Positions 26,501-37,109 of a stretch of 64,000 nt of DNA are shown here, piece after piece. The notes beneath the pieces were generated by a model. The model saw only the letters and a list, made by a program, of their open reading frames with translations, searched no databases and was not told the origin of the DNA. This DNA comes from Azadirachta indica (Eukaryota > Streptophyta > Magnoliopsida > Sapindales > Meliaceae). The first letter of the stretch is position 1, and every line of letters begins with the position of its first letter. The translations under genes and the position numbers were made by a program. The DNA is taken from NCBI GenBank assembly GCA_022749755.1, contig CM040450.1, positions 10,438,913-10,502,912 of the forward strand, written 5' to 3'.

Positions 26501-28455
26501 TTGGGGCAGACCAATTGTCCACCAGCAACTCCTACAATTACTTCTTCAAACTGCAATTAAACCCTAAGAGCAAATTGCTTGGCCGGTGTGCAGATTTAGC
26601 AATTTTGATCTTAACAGCGGAGATACAAAGAAAAGCAGGTATAATGTAACAAAATTTAAAGGTTATTTTGGCTTTTTATTGGGTAAGTTACCCAATTGAG
26701 TGTCACAATTTTGAAGTATAGAGACACACTTTGGAACCATTCAAAAGCCAAGAAAACATGTTTTCTTCACAATTCTCATTCCACAAGCTTTGTGGCCCTT
26801 TATTCTATCTTCTTCTTTTTCCTTTTGTATTCCAAAAAGAAGACAAAGCATTACTCAATCTGCTAAACAATTAACCCAACCTTAACAAACAACCAACATA
26901 GGTATTTAATTAACACGTCAAAATTGTTTTGGCAATTGTTCTCATCATGAATTTTACACTTAGAAATTAAAGTACCAGTTCTATTAATAGTTGACTTAAA
27001 ATATATTTTTATTGCCATCCACCAAATCCAGTACATGTCAAGAACTGTTCATATATACAGGAACTTGCAAACCTCACTATCTTCAGAAACTGTCTCTGGA
27101 GTTTCCAACTGATCTGTCAATGGTGAAGGACCATTGCTCTGGCTGCCAGGAACAAGGACTTTCTCAGATGCTGCAACTGTTAAAGATGAGGAGTCATGAT
27201 CTTTTGAAGACTTTCCAGCAAAGATCTTCCCTACAAACAAGCATCAAATTAGCTTTACACATAAAACACAACAGTTAACCTGAGCAGACAATTATCACCA
27301 ATAGAAGTTGGAATTATCTGAATGTGGCAAAATTTATAAGATGTAAAAAAGGTATTACAGAAGCAAAGAGTAGACATGCTGAAATTCTAAAACATGAATT
27401 TGAATATCTCAAATGGTAACATCCAACCAAGAAAATGCCCCAAAGTCATAGTAAATAAGCAGTCCAAGACTTGGTCCCTCTCCCAAATATCGACAGTGAC
27501 CATCTAAGATCATATTACACTTCTAAGCACAAAAGAGGGAGCAAATGCAAAAACTATAATAGAAGCATTAGTAAACGATAGACTGTCATTTCTAATGCCA
27601 TTTATGTCATAAAACCATCCAATGAATTATAATCCACAGTTGTCTATCAAACGCTTCAAATCAATCTCCATCCTTAACTACCAATTAGAATTTATCCCTG
27701 ATCCAGCATCAGCTCAATTTCTAAACCTGTCTGAACTTCAAAAATTTAGACAACCTATGACACCCCTAAATTTCACTGCAGGCGCCATTTCACTTGCTAT
27801 ATCAATCAATTCCACAAATAAACAAATCTTCACATAGTCACCTCCTGCGCTTTTAAAAGACACGGTATTTGATCAATTTTTTACCAAATTTTGACCAAAC
27901 ACGAATAACTCAAAAAGATTTCTTGATCAGATGTAACATCTCTACAGTAACTTTCACTTTAATCTAGCTTTCTTTTTCGTCTATTTATCAAACCAATCAC
28001 CAACAAGTTCTACAGAAATCACACTGGCATACAAATTCTGTAATCAAATTCACAATTAAAAGCAATTTAACAAGTACAACTCGATTAGCAAATGACACTT
28101 AATAGCACATCGAGTTTAGCCTCCAATCAAGTTCAGCTACAACAACAGTCACTGACACAGACTACACTCATACAATGATACAATGACTGTTTCATCTATA
28201 ATTCAACATTTGATTCGATCAGAGAAACAGAGTGACAGTGAACTCACAACTCAACGAAGAAAATCTATAAAAAAAAAACTAAACATGGCAATCTCTATAA
28301 AGTAATAACAGAGAGAGAGAGAGAGTACGTGAAAATGAATCCTTCTTCAACAAGAAGGAAAGACTTGTACTCCTCCGATCGCCATTGAAGTTCGATTGAG
28401 CCGACTTGTACACCGACGGCATACAAGGAAACCGTATACCAGACGTATAAGCCAT
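1473..28455 (-). CDS. SBE2: 1,4-alpha-glucan (starch) branching enzyme, class II, 22 exons
   Basis: Makes alpha-1,6 branches in amylopectin in the plastid stroma (GH13 family, EC 2.4.1.18). Exons on the minus strand: 28329-28455, 27073-27230, 24797-25068, 24172-24270, 18216-18258, 17446-17505, 15111-15191, 13593-13709, 13082-13165, 11902-12023, 11615-11734, 10000-10129, 9780-9890, 8752-8880, 7647-7750, 7384-7528, 6458-6605, 6237-6337, 5536-5613, 4956-5111, 1695-1769, 1473-1586. They sum to 2574 nt with frame kept at every GT-AG junction, giving 857 aa, close to Arabidopsis SBE2 proteins. Residues 1-50 look like a transit peptide, followed by an acidic variable stretch with a DDDDE run. A CBM48-type segment ([12 protein letters not shown]) covers about 215-310. 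The GH13 barrel has [11 protein letters not shown] (nucleophile D495), TIGED (acid/base E550) and AESHDQ (D618). The protein ends VKEQN. The start is the ATG directly after an in-frame TAG. Class II is assigned from recalled family sequence, not a search. Confidence 0.95.
1770..4955 (-). other. SBE2 intron 20 with an internal duplication
   Basis: This is one of the longer introns (3.2 kb). It contains two diverged copies of a segment of about 300 bp (near 3331-3652 and 4223-4512). Between them lie four short motifs resembling TATAAACTYGGGGACC. A 24-base direct repeat starts at 2122 and 2170. No exon fits inside; the flanking exons join in frame without it. Confidence 0.7.
8551..8588. repeat. 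CA microsatellite plus poly-A in SBE2 intron 14
   Basis: An (AC)n run of about 11 units is followed directly by an A-run of about 18. A short GCATGCATGC alternation lies just downstream. Confidence 0.85.
9040..9600. repeat. Repeat-derived DNA in SBE2 intron 13, possibly including a tRNA-derived SINE
   Basis: Two related half-motifs (CTTACCTAACAGCTTA near 9044 and CTTATCTAAGAGCTTA near 9237) flank about 200 bp that includes ATGGTATCAG, a sequence also seen at copia primer-binding sites. From about 9418 there is CAGTGGTTAAAC (like an A box) and, 50-60 bases on, GAGTTCAATCCCC (like a B box), the arrangement of pol III promoters in plant SINEs. No poly-A tail or target duplication was confirmed, so family assignment is weak. 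Confidence 0.35.
18306..18531 (+). repeat. 5' LTR of the intron-4 copia element
   Basis: 226 bp, aligning without gaps to 23144-23369. It starts TGT and ends AATA rather than the usual CA. The end is fixed by the primer-binding site that follows at once and by the target duplication after the other LTR. The first ten bases differ at two sites from the 3' LTR. Confidence 0.92.
18532..18543 (+). other. Primer-binding site (initiator tRNA-Met)
   Basis: TGGTATCAGAGC directly follows the 5' LTR. This is the standard plant copia primer-binding site, complementary to the 3' end of initiator methionine tRNA. Confidence 0.92.
18582..19626 (+). pseudogene. Copia gag remnant
   Basis: The reading begins in an Ala/Thr/Asn-rich stretch with no usable in-frame ATG, breaks at a stop at 18912-18914 in a run of A, and resumes in another frame from about 18920. 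The second part ends in a CCHC zinc knuckle, [14 protein letters not shown], typical of copia nucleocapsid. One frameshift therefore separates the N-terminal and capsid parts. It encoded the structural protein of the virus-like particle. Not functional as it stands. Confidence 0.85.
19660..23081 (+). pseudogene. Copia pol remnant: protease, integrase, reverse transcriptase, RNase H
   Basis: Markers in order: the protease motif [10 protein letters not shown] near 19740; the GAG-pre-integrase segment with GHPSF near 20165; integrase core HSDVWGP near 20320; RT start GCKWVF near 21755; DYIETFA near 21850; the RT active-site motif [11 protein letters not shown] near 22189; RNase H with [13 protein letters not shown] near 22893 and [10 protein letters not shown] near 22965. 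Order (integrase before RT) identifies Ty1/copia. Stops (for example near 19945, 20510, 20900, 21360, 21663, 22281, 22430) and small deletions inside RT break the frame repeatedly. Confidence 0.9.
23135..23143 (+). other. Polypurine tract
   Basis: GAGGGAGAG lies immediately before the 3' LTR, where plus-strand DNA synthesis would have been primed. Confidence 0.8.
23144..23369 (+). repeat. 3' LTR of the intron-4 copia element
   Basis: 226 bp, starting TGTTAG and ending CCAATA, followed by the second CTTAT target copy. The 13 differences from the 5' LTR are all substitutions. Confidence 0.92.
28310..28326. repeat. Short GA/CT repeat at the start of SBE2 intron 1
   Basis: GA repeat directly next to the intron 1 donor (the intron begins GTACTCTC on the minus strand). 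Confidence 0.75.
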
Positions 28456-28746
28456 TTTCTAGGGTTGTTTTTCCAAGAGAGAGAAACGAAGAAATGAAAT
28501 GAATGCTACTTTGTAGTGAGAGACAGATCTAGAGATTATTGTTGAACTCGAAGCGCCGAGAGAAGCGTGAAGAACAAAAAAAAAATATCTGACGAGATTT
28601 TTGAATGCGTTGTTAACTATTAGTTTGTTAGTACTGCCACTCCCTGCAGTAATACGTGTACAGTTGAGAATTGCATGGGGAATGTGTACGCGGGTCCCAC
28701 AAGGACGATTCTCCATCGTCCATGTTTCGTCCAGGTTTTTTATTTT

Positions 28747-28754
28747 TTATATAT
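28747..28754 (-). promoter_or_regulatory. Probable TATA box of SBE2
   Basis: TATATAAA on the minus strand, about 290 bases upstream of the ATG. Transcription would then start near 28720, giving a leader of roughly 265 nt with several upstream ATGs. Position and sequence only; no transcript evidence. Confidence 0.45.
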
Positions 28755-28818
28755 TTTTTAAAATTTTGATTTCGTTTTTGTTTCGTGATTCATCGTAGAT
28801 CGCGTAACTGTGGGGCAG

Positions 28819-28832
28819 CCACGTGGGGACGT
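28819..28832 (-). promoter_or_regulatory. G-box plus second ACGT element upstream of SBE2
   Basis: The palindromic G-box CCACGTGG (28819-28826) and another ACGT core in GACGTGAC (28829-28832) lie 65-85 bases upstream of the probable TATA box. Paired ACGT elements bind bZIP and bHLH factors and are common in ABA-, light- and sugar-responsive promoters. Response here is inferred. Confidence 0.5.
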
Positions 28833-28859
28833 GACTTCGTAAAAATTTGGGGGAGATGA

Positions 28860-31080
28860 GAAATGAAAGGCTGTGGAGTGTTATGTGGCTGTTTGATTAG
28901 ACTCTGTATTTTTGGAGTTTCCTTAATTACTTTCTGATTTTAGAAAAAAGCTGCTTTAGTGTTTGCAGCTTTTGATGTGTTGATTGCAACCTTTTATTTT
29001 CCTCTATCTCTAACCAACCAACCAGAATTTACCACGTCAACATAATAGTAACTTTCTACTACTAGCTTTTATTTGACCAGAAAAAGTGACGTTTACCATA
29101 TGGCCCTTGTTGCGTGGTAAAAATGCTGTGTAATAATGGATTTGGAAATCTTATTATATACAGTATTTAAATCAATAAAATAAATAATTATACGTAATTA
29201 TTGATTAATTTTTAGCATGTACTCCACACTCATTAACATTAAAATAAATGTCCATACTCCTTTTAACATTACCTAAAACATTTTTTAAGGAAAATTCCAA
29301 AATTCTTTTAGAATTTTATTAATGAAATTTGCTGAGTATCCACTGCATTAAGATTAGCAGCCTAAATTTATATTTATATTTTTTTAATTAATTTGCTGTA
29401 TAATTTCCTTTCTTTTATAGATATGAATTATAAAACATATCGTAGAATTAATAATAAATAAACAATATTTGTATGTATCATAGATTCATTACATTCAATT
29501 AAATTAAATTCTAATCACACACGAGGTTATCGTATCTACGCTTTTAATAAATAACTCGTACAAAAATTAATAGATTTTAAAGTTATAATATTCAAAAAAT
29601 TAATCCTTGGCACACGCAAACATGGTTAAGATTAAATTAAAAATATGTTTGAGAGGATTATTAAAAGTAGTATTTATTAAATATTCTTTAAATTTGACTT
29701 TATTTGCAATGTTAAATAGAAATCAACAGTAACACATATTCACTAAATACTTTTCTTAATTAATAGCAGATTTTACTCCTTTAATATTAGCATAATCTTT
29801 ATATTCATAGTTTTTAGGTATAATTCCTACAATCTTGAATACATTTGATATTGTCAATCCATCATGAATTCTAGTTCTAATAGAAAACAAGAAAGTCCGG
29901 TGTTTTACAAGTGAATTTTTACGACTCATTTAAATTTTTTTAATATATATATAAATATATTTGAATTTATATATTTTTAAGGAGTTTTAATACATACCTT
30001 TCTTAAGGTTTAAAATTTTAACACTTACATAAAAGATTTGAAAAAATGTACATTTATCTCTCCTAAATCATCAGTTGACAATCTATTTTTATATAAATGA
30101 CTGCAATACTCTTAATTGTTTCAAAGTAAAGGTTAAAAAATTCAATTTTATTTAATCAAAAATAATTTTAATTTATATTTATTTAAAAATTAAAAATTTT
30201 ATTAATGACAATTTAATTTGGTAATTTTAGTTTATATTATTTAACATTTATTAAAATTAAGAATTTAATTAATAATAATTTAACTTGATAATTTTATCTT
30301 ACATTTATTTAATATTTATTCAAACTAGAAATTTAATTTTTATTCATATACCATACTTATTCAAATATTAAATTCTAATATGCAAAGTCGCTACCTTTCT
30401 TATTTTTCTTTTTTGTAAATTTTCCAATAATAAACCATATTTTTTTAATTTTACTAAATAACTCCACAATTTTATCAACCTCACTTTTCTTACAAAAACA
30501 CTTTAATATAATATTTATGTTATATATATTTATATTAAATTCACATTTTAATATCAATTTTATAACTCAAAAAGCAAATATAAAAATTTAGGTTCACACA
30601 AAAAATTTGATGAAACTATTTAATAACGAAAAATTGAAAAAAATATCAATAGGGTAAATTGTGTTAATTTTAAATATCATTAATTAAGTTTCTAATTTTA
30701 AATATCATTAATTAAGTTTCTAATTTTAAATATCATTAAATAAAATTTTAATTTAAATATATATCAAATAAATATAAATTATAATTGTCATTAATTAAAA
30801 TTTTAATTATCTAATAATTAAAATTGAATTTCTTAAATTTTATTTTAAAACAATTAAGGGTATTATTATTATTTAAATAAAAATGAATGGTTAATTAATA
30901 GTTTAAAAGAGATAAACGTGTCTTTTCTCAAATTTTTTATATAAATGTTAAAATTTTAAATTTTAAGAGAAGTATTTGTTAAAATTTCATATTTTTAATA
31001 ATTAATTAAATTTATTTGTATTGGGTATAAATAAATGGTTTGGGTTACGTCATAAATAAATAAATAAAATAATTTAATTT
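28860..31080. other. AT-rich intergenic DNA
   Basis: No coding frame with a recognisable domain. It includes a 28-bp unit repeated three times at 30665-30748 (third copy diverged) and short AT-rich repeats. Confidence 0.7.
30665..30748. repeat. Three tandem copies of a 28-bp AT-rich unit
   Basis: Units at 30665-30692 and 30693-30720 are identical; the third, 30721-30748, matches in its first half and then diverges. Confidence 0.85.
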
Positions 31081-31084
31081 TGAA

Positions 31085-31430
31085 GAAAAAGAAGTGAGCG
31101 AGGAGGAATGAATGCTTGTCATTTTCAGCCGATCATTTTCATGTGAAAATCTTTCTACATTATTGCAAAGGCGCAAACAGCTGTGGAAATGGCAATCGAC
31201 GTTTGATGTGAAGTCCTCCATCATTGTCTCCTGGGTGGTGCCGCCTGTCGCCTGGTGAGCGGCTGGGGCTGGTTGTCTGTGGAGAACGGCTAGTGGAATA
31301 TCAAGCTACCATGACCCCATCAAGATGGAATATACCATTTTCTCTTCTTCAAACACAAAAGCATCTTCCCTAACAGTACAAAAATCCAAACCTCCCCCCA
31401 TCACTCTTGTGCAAGTGCAACCAATCGTGC
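31085..31430. other. Less AT-rich island of unknown nature
   Basis: About 340 bases of balanced composition stand out from very AT-rich flanks. There is a short inverted pair GCCGC/GCGGC near 31240. No long open frame or known RNA gene was recognised. It may be a decayed gene, a noncoding RNA, a regulatory block or part of an unlabelled repeat. Confidence 0.35.
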
Positions 31431-31472
31431 CCAAAAAAAAAAAAAATAATTTTGTTAATTAAATTAAAGGAA

Positions 31473-31795
31473 TATTAGTTAAAAAAAAAATTTTGTATTT
31501 TTTAAAAAAATTATCAAATACATAATTAATATACATAAAAAATATAAATATATATTATATTTATTAAATAAATATAATTAAAATATTCTTGTAAAAATTT
31601 TTAATCAAATTATATTAAACTATTAAATAAGAAAATAAAAATATATTCAATAATTAATTTAATATTTTAATATTTTTATTTAATAGTTTAACTTAATTTA
31701 ATTAAAAAATTTAAAATAGAGTACATTTATATTTATTTATTTATATTAAATATGCACTTGATAATTTTTTAAAGAAAATGTAATTAACATAATAT
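31473..31795. mobile_element. Foldback (long terminal inverted repeat) MITE
   Basis: The two halves are imperfect reverse complements over nearly the whole length. For example TTATCAAATACATAATTAAT on the left pairs with TTATCAAGTGCATATTTAAT read from the right end, and AAACTATTAAATAA near the centre is matched by the right arm. No open frame. Edges are approximate and no target duplication was confirmed. Confidence 0.65.
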
Positions 31796-32218
31796 GATTT
31801 TTAAATAGATATACTAAATAAAAGATATATAAGTTTTACTTGAAAATTCTTATGACATACTAAATTATTACCAAGAAAGAAAGAAAAGTTAGAAGCATTT
31901 TAACATATCATTTTGTCTAAATTTATTATTAATATTTTAATTTAAATAATTATCTTTTGTTTCTAAAATTTTTCAAAATAATAGAATAAATAAAATTTTG
32001 TAAGTTTAACATATTAGTGCTTAAGACAATATGATGTAAATTGTGGGGACTAAAATGTTAATTATGAGAATAGTATATCATATTTTATTAGTTTTTCTAA
32101 ATTAAAGGATAAAAATAATAATATGTTAACATATTAAACTCACGGTAGTTAAAATCAAGGACTATCTTCTTTTTCTTGAAAAATTAAGTGGTATATCTTA
32201 TAAAGCTTGGGAAGTATC

Positions 32219-32694
32219 TAAGGTTTGTTTGGTATAAATTTTTAAATAGAATTTTATGAAATAAATATTTTATTTGTTAAACTTTTATAAATAGAATTTT
32301 ATGAAATAAATATTTTACTCGTAAAACTTTTATAAATAAAATTTTTAATAAAATTTTATTAACCGTTTGGTTGTTATAAATAATTTTTAAAAAAATTTAA
32401 ATAATTATTTTAATAGACAAATGTTTAATATTTTATTTTAAATAAATAACGTAAATTTTTAAAAAAAATTAAGAGCATTTTATATAATTCTACTTTTTAA
32501 AAAAGTTGAAAAAACTTTACTATCAAATGTTCAAATTTTGAGTTTTTTTTGTAAAAGAAAAAGAGTTTTTTTTTTTAATTTCCAAAAGTCATTTTTTAAT
32601 ACTAATCAAATGACACCAAAAAATTTAAAAGGGCTTTTTAACATAAAAAAAACTCTTTTGTTTAATGAGAAAGTTAAACTAAATAAACACATAA
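32219..32694 (+). mobile_element. Tourist-like MITE, copy A
   Basis: 470-bp element between TAA copies at 32219-32221 and 32692-32694. It begins GGTTTGTTTGG and ends AAACACA. It aligns along its length with 37113-37535 and, in reverse, with 49369-49795. A segment of about 50 bp (TTTATAAATA, TTTTATGAAATAAAT) is duplicated near the left end. The TAA flanks and GTTTGG-type ends suggest the PIF/Harbinger (Tourist) class, which is an inference. Confidence 0.6.
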
Positions 32695-33880
32695 TTTTTT
32701 TAAAAAAGTCAATGAAAAAGTGAGGTCAAATAACAATATTTCCAAAAAAATATTTCCAATGAAATAATATAGAAGATAAAGAGTATAAAATATCATCCAT
32801 ACAAACATTTACTACTGCTATTAAGTTCAATTCTATCAACAATTTTTTAAATAAAAAATTATAAGAATTAATATTATTACACACATATGTGTGTATATAT
32901 ATATATATATGTATCATTTAAAATGCTATATAAATTAAGCAATATATTTCCATTTAAAAATAGATGGAAATTGTGCTTTTTTTTAAAAAAAATAAAGATA
33001 AATAACAATTTAAGTAAAATTTTTTAATCTATTTCTAGTCATTTTACTCCGGAATTAAATTATTATTATAAAAAAAAAACTAAGAGGTGGTGTTATTAAA
33101 GAATTAGTGGGGTGTTTTCAATCTTCAAAGACATTTTAACAAAAAGATTAAAAATAGAGGGAACAACAGGAAGAAACAGCAGCTATTATTGCCATATTTC
33201 TATTTCCATTTCCATTTCCATTTTTTCATCTTTTTGGTGGGTTTATTTACGTTAAAAAATTTATCAATATTAAATATTTTTTAAAAATTAAGAGTTTTAA
33301 TTAAATTTAATTTAATATCGCTTGAAAATTTATCTCTACCATTATTTTGGGAAAAAATTAGTCTTTACTAAGAATACTAACTACCACAACTAAAAATAAT
33401 TTAATTTTAAAAACACACGAATAAAAAGATATGGATTAAAATATTGAGCTTTTGATTTTCAATTTGTGTAATTATTTTTTTCTGACTAGAGATGATGGGA
33501 TTTGAAAAATTCGATTGGAGGAAGAGGAAAGGGTACAATAGGGCATGTCTAGTGCCCATTTGATATGATTTCTGTTGGCTAAAAGGAATTTTTAATTTTT
33601 TCTTTTTCAAAATTTTTTTGTATAAAAGAACTTTTCAAAGTTTAGAAAGTTATTTTATTGTTTAAAATAAATAAAAAATTTTTAATTTTAAAGTTTGACT
33701 TTTTTTTATTAAAAAGTTCAAATAACTTGACATTTTTTTTATTTTTTTATTAAAATAATTATTTAACTTTTATAAGCAATATAAATTTTTAAAAAAAAAT
33801 TTATTTACAAAAGAATAAAAATTATTTTAGTTTCTAAATTTGAGCCTAATAGAATGATTAATCCTAATAATTTATAAAGG

Positions 33881-34116
33881 GAGAATGCCAATATCTCTGA
33901 TTTTTTAAATTAATATTTTGTTATCTTTTTATATTTTTTTAATATTTTATAATTTCTTAATTTTTTTTTAATTTTTTTTAATTCAATTAATTTATAAAAT
34001 AGTAAGATTAAAAATATTAAAAAATAAACTTCAAATTTAAAAAAAAAATAAAATATTAAAAAATATAAAAATAACATAATATTATTTAAAAAAGTAAGAG
34101 TGTAAGAGGAATTCTC
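33881..34116. mobile_element. Foldback MITE with arms of about 70 bp
   Basis: The left end starts GAGAATGCC and the right end closes GGAATTCTC. The arms pair over about 70 bases, including TTTTTTAAATTAATATT on the left against TTTTTTAAATAATATTA from the right, and TTATCTTTTTATATTTTTT against TTATTTTTATATTTTTT. Noncoding. The family is not identified. Confidence 0.6.
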
Positions 34117-34840
34117 TCGTTTATACCGTTTATAAAATACTAACAAAGATCTAATCGCTAGCTCATGAAGACGGCATCCATTGTGCAGCGCCACCTTGCT
34201 AGTGTCTGACGTCTATAGTGATCGTGGCAATATGCTGTAAGCAATGTAGATAATTTTCTTATTTTTATTTTTAATTTAGTTTTAGATAGAGATTAATAGA
34301 ATTTATATAATATTTAATAATTTAAATAATAATAATTATAATTTTAATAAAATAAAATTAACAATCATGATATAAAAATAAATTTATTATAAAGTAAATA
34401 AAATTTTATCAATTTTTTGTATATAAAAAAAATATTATATGATCATTGTAATAAATTGGCAGGGTCCTTCAAGTGTGTGTATTCTCTAACATCAAAAGCA
34501 GCTACTCATCTTCCAACTTGTTACATCTAAAACCAACATCTCTGTTTAAAGAGCCAGTTTTTAATTTCTTCAAGATAACAGCAAAGAGCCGAGTTGTTTC
34601 AAACAGGTCCAGAATCCTTAACAAACAAATAATTGCAAGAAGACTTTACTGAAACAAAGCAATAGCAGAGTGTGAGCACAATCTAAGCAAGTGAATAGCT
34701 TGTTTGTACCAGCAACAACGAATTTTAAAACTAGTGAACATGCTGTAAGACATAGATTCAAGGACATTCCTTGCAACAATGCTTTGCTAAAATTAAAGCA
34801 TGTAATTGCTTCATTGTCACCATCTATCAGAGACACAAAG
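34117..34840 (-). other. 3' flank of the RLPH2-like gene
   Basis: The part nearest the stop codon (about 34450-34840) is less AT-rich and probably includes the 3' UTR; the rest is AT-rich. No other gene seen. Confidence 0.5.
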
Positions 34841-36777
34841 CTATTTCACCAAGTTATCAGTATCACGGACAATCTTCATCGAGGGGAGCACAATTGCAGC
34901 CACTGGATTATTCTCTAGTCCGCCACCTTCATCAATAATAAGCCTAAGGCCATCAACGTGAAGTTTACCATGGTGACCACTTACCACAACTGTGCGTTTC
35001 TCAGTTAGTTCCTGTGGGATATGAAACAACATACATTTAGCCTCTGGCTTCATACCATGAGTATGATGGTCAGATGTTGTACATCAACCAAAGGTACAAA
35101 GCACCATAGTTAAGATGCTCAGCAAGTAAGCATAAGTTAAATTAAAAGTGCATGAGATTAATTATACGAGGCATTGAGCTATCACCTTTGGTATATCCCA
35201 TACATTTTTCCGCCCACTAAGAGCTTCTACCTTGGACACTCGGGTGTCCTTGGCTTTCAAAAATTTCAGCTGTTCCTCAACATTTTTCCCTTTCTCCAAA
35301 CCGGCATGGACAGCAATCAATTTACACTGTTTAATTCCATCATCAGTCTCCACACAGACATCATCCTGGAAAAAGAAAAAGCACATTACCAATATAGAGG
35401 AGAAGCTTCAACCTCTTTTGAGAGTTAAAATCAAACAGGAACCTTTTGTATTTTATTCTTCGAGGGAACACACAGAAATGGCAGTTAAAGAATTCACATT
35501 GTAGTACTGTATGCATATGCTTTACCATTTTAAATACAGGTCATAGAGCTAATAGGTCTGTGAATGCAATCCATCGGAATTGCAAAAGACAGTAACAGCA
35601 AAGAGAATAAGCCTTACCTCTTCATGGACCCAAACCATATCAGCCAGAAATTTCTTGTGGTCATCAGGAACTGCCTTAACCAAATCTGTAAAGAAGAATC
35701 ACACTTTCAGTTCAAAAATTACAACAGCAAAAACTTATTTTTTATTGCTAAAACACTATAATCCATAAAGAATGACAACAAAATACTGATACTCATCATA
35801 CATAGTAACCTATTATTCATAAACCGACTAAGAATCCCATTTATCAAATAAAGGAAACCATTTGGATCGAATAACCAAGGATCAATATCGATCAAATACA
35901 ACATAGGAACCATAAACCATCACAGTCATAACAAGAACCATTTATCAACCAATAGCTAACCTAGCAGCCCTCCATTTCTGCTAAAGTACCACAGTAACCA
36001 ACCCAAGTTTTTAATTGCCATAAAATCACCAAATTTAAAACCCATTCCCAATAACACAAGGAAGAAACACTGTCCCTGTTCCGAGCTTACAGATAAAAGT
36101 AGTAATTGCCAATCAATTAATTTGAAAATAATGATGATATAAATTAACAATATCACTAAAAATTCAGGTAACCTCATATTGTAAAAGAGATAACAAAACA
36201 TCATAAAAGCCAAAAAAAAAAAAAAAATTTCAACCATACCGGCTGATCCGTGAGGAACTCCATAAGACTCAAAAGTTGGAGCAGCATCATAAATGGAACC
36301 CTTATATTCAGTCCCTTTAACTGAATCGAATCTAACAGTAATTTTCCCACCCCATCTCCTTCCTTGCAAATGCATTCTCTCGTACCCATCACCTTTAAAC
36401 CACCCTTCTCTTGGTTCATTCTGATCGTACTCTTTCCACCCCTCCTTAAAATCCGACCCGTCAGCCGGCTGCGGCAAAACTCCGACAAATGCGGCAAACG
36501 CCAGGTCGTGATTTCCGGACAAGAAAACATGTTTTTGATTTGGGTATTTAGTGGGTAATGAAATCAAAAAATCAATTACTTCGCGCGTATTTGGACCCCG
36601 ATCGCAGTAATCGCCCAAGAAAATGATGAGCGCAGAGTTGAAGTCACACGGGTCGATGAGGGTTTCAATATTGGTCCACAGATTTTTGAGCTTTGTGATG
36701 TACCCATGAACGTCGCCTATGCAGCAGACTGTTCTTGGTTTCTTTGAAGATTGCGTACTAGGGTCTAAGTTCGACAT
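34841..36777 (-). CDS. RLPH2: RLPH2-like PPP-family protein phosphatase (calcineurin-like metallophosphoesterase)
   Basis: Exons on the minus strand: 36240-36777, 35618-35685, 35186-35365 and 34841-35011, with GT-AG introns of 554, 252 and 174 bp. The joined frame is 957 nt, 318 aa, the usual length for this group. Metal-binding PPP motifs are visible: GDVHG (21-25), GDYCDRG (55-61), GNHD (88-91), VHAG (H222) and GHHGK (274-278). The mid-protein stretch SYGVPHGS and the C-terminal half match the plant Rhizobiales-like phosphatase RLPH2 as I recall it (Arabidopsis At3g09970). RLPH2 is a soluble bacterial-type PPP enzyme reported to prefer phosphotyrosine. There is no transit peptide or membrane segment. 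The ATG chosen is the first in the open frame, 50 bases below a TATA box. SLP phosphatases are the main alternative, but they carry longer N-terminal targeting regions. Confidence 0.93.
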
Positions 36778-36823
36778 TTCAAAGTATAAGAAAATGTTGT
36801 AATGAAAATTTGTTGACAGTTGT

Positions 36824-36830
36824 TTTTATA
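36824..36830 (-). promoter_or_regulatory. Probable TATA box of the RLPH2-like gene
   Basis: TATAAAA on the minus strand ends 46 bases upstream of the ATG. If used, the 5' leader would be only about 15-25 nt. This is also the only nearby TATA-like site in a promoter-like position. Confidence 0.4.
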
Positions 36831-36899
36831 TTGAGATTCGAGACGTGGGTGGAATGTCTTTGGGAAAATTTTCAATGTAACAACTATTCACTTTCGAAT

Positions 36900-37109
36900 T
36901 TAAGAAATGAGCTCTGTTCATAATTTATTTAAAAAATATCAATTGAATTTCTTTTAATAAAATTACCCCAAATGATAAAAAAAAAATGGTTAAAAAAGGG
37001 AAATTACCCTATACTCTCTCAAATTTAACTATCTAACGCTTCCCTAAAATTTGAAAAATAATCCGTTACGTTGAGTTATCGGCCAAATTAAAATTTTTTG
37101 TACTTTTAC
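36900..37109. other. Intergenic DNA upstream of the RLPH2-like gene
   Basis: AT-rich, no coding frame or recognised element. Confidence 0.6.

Noticed and set aside
33556..33830. Possible sixth, reversed MITE copy
   Set aside because: Similarity to copy B is mostly AT-rich background with only a weak match at one end, so it was not called.
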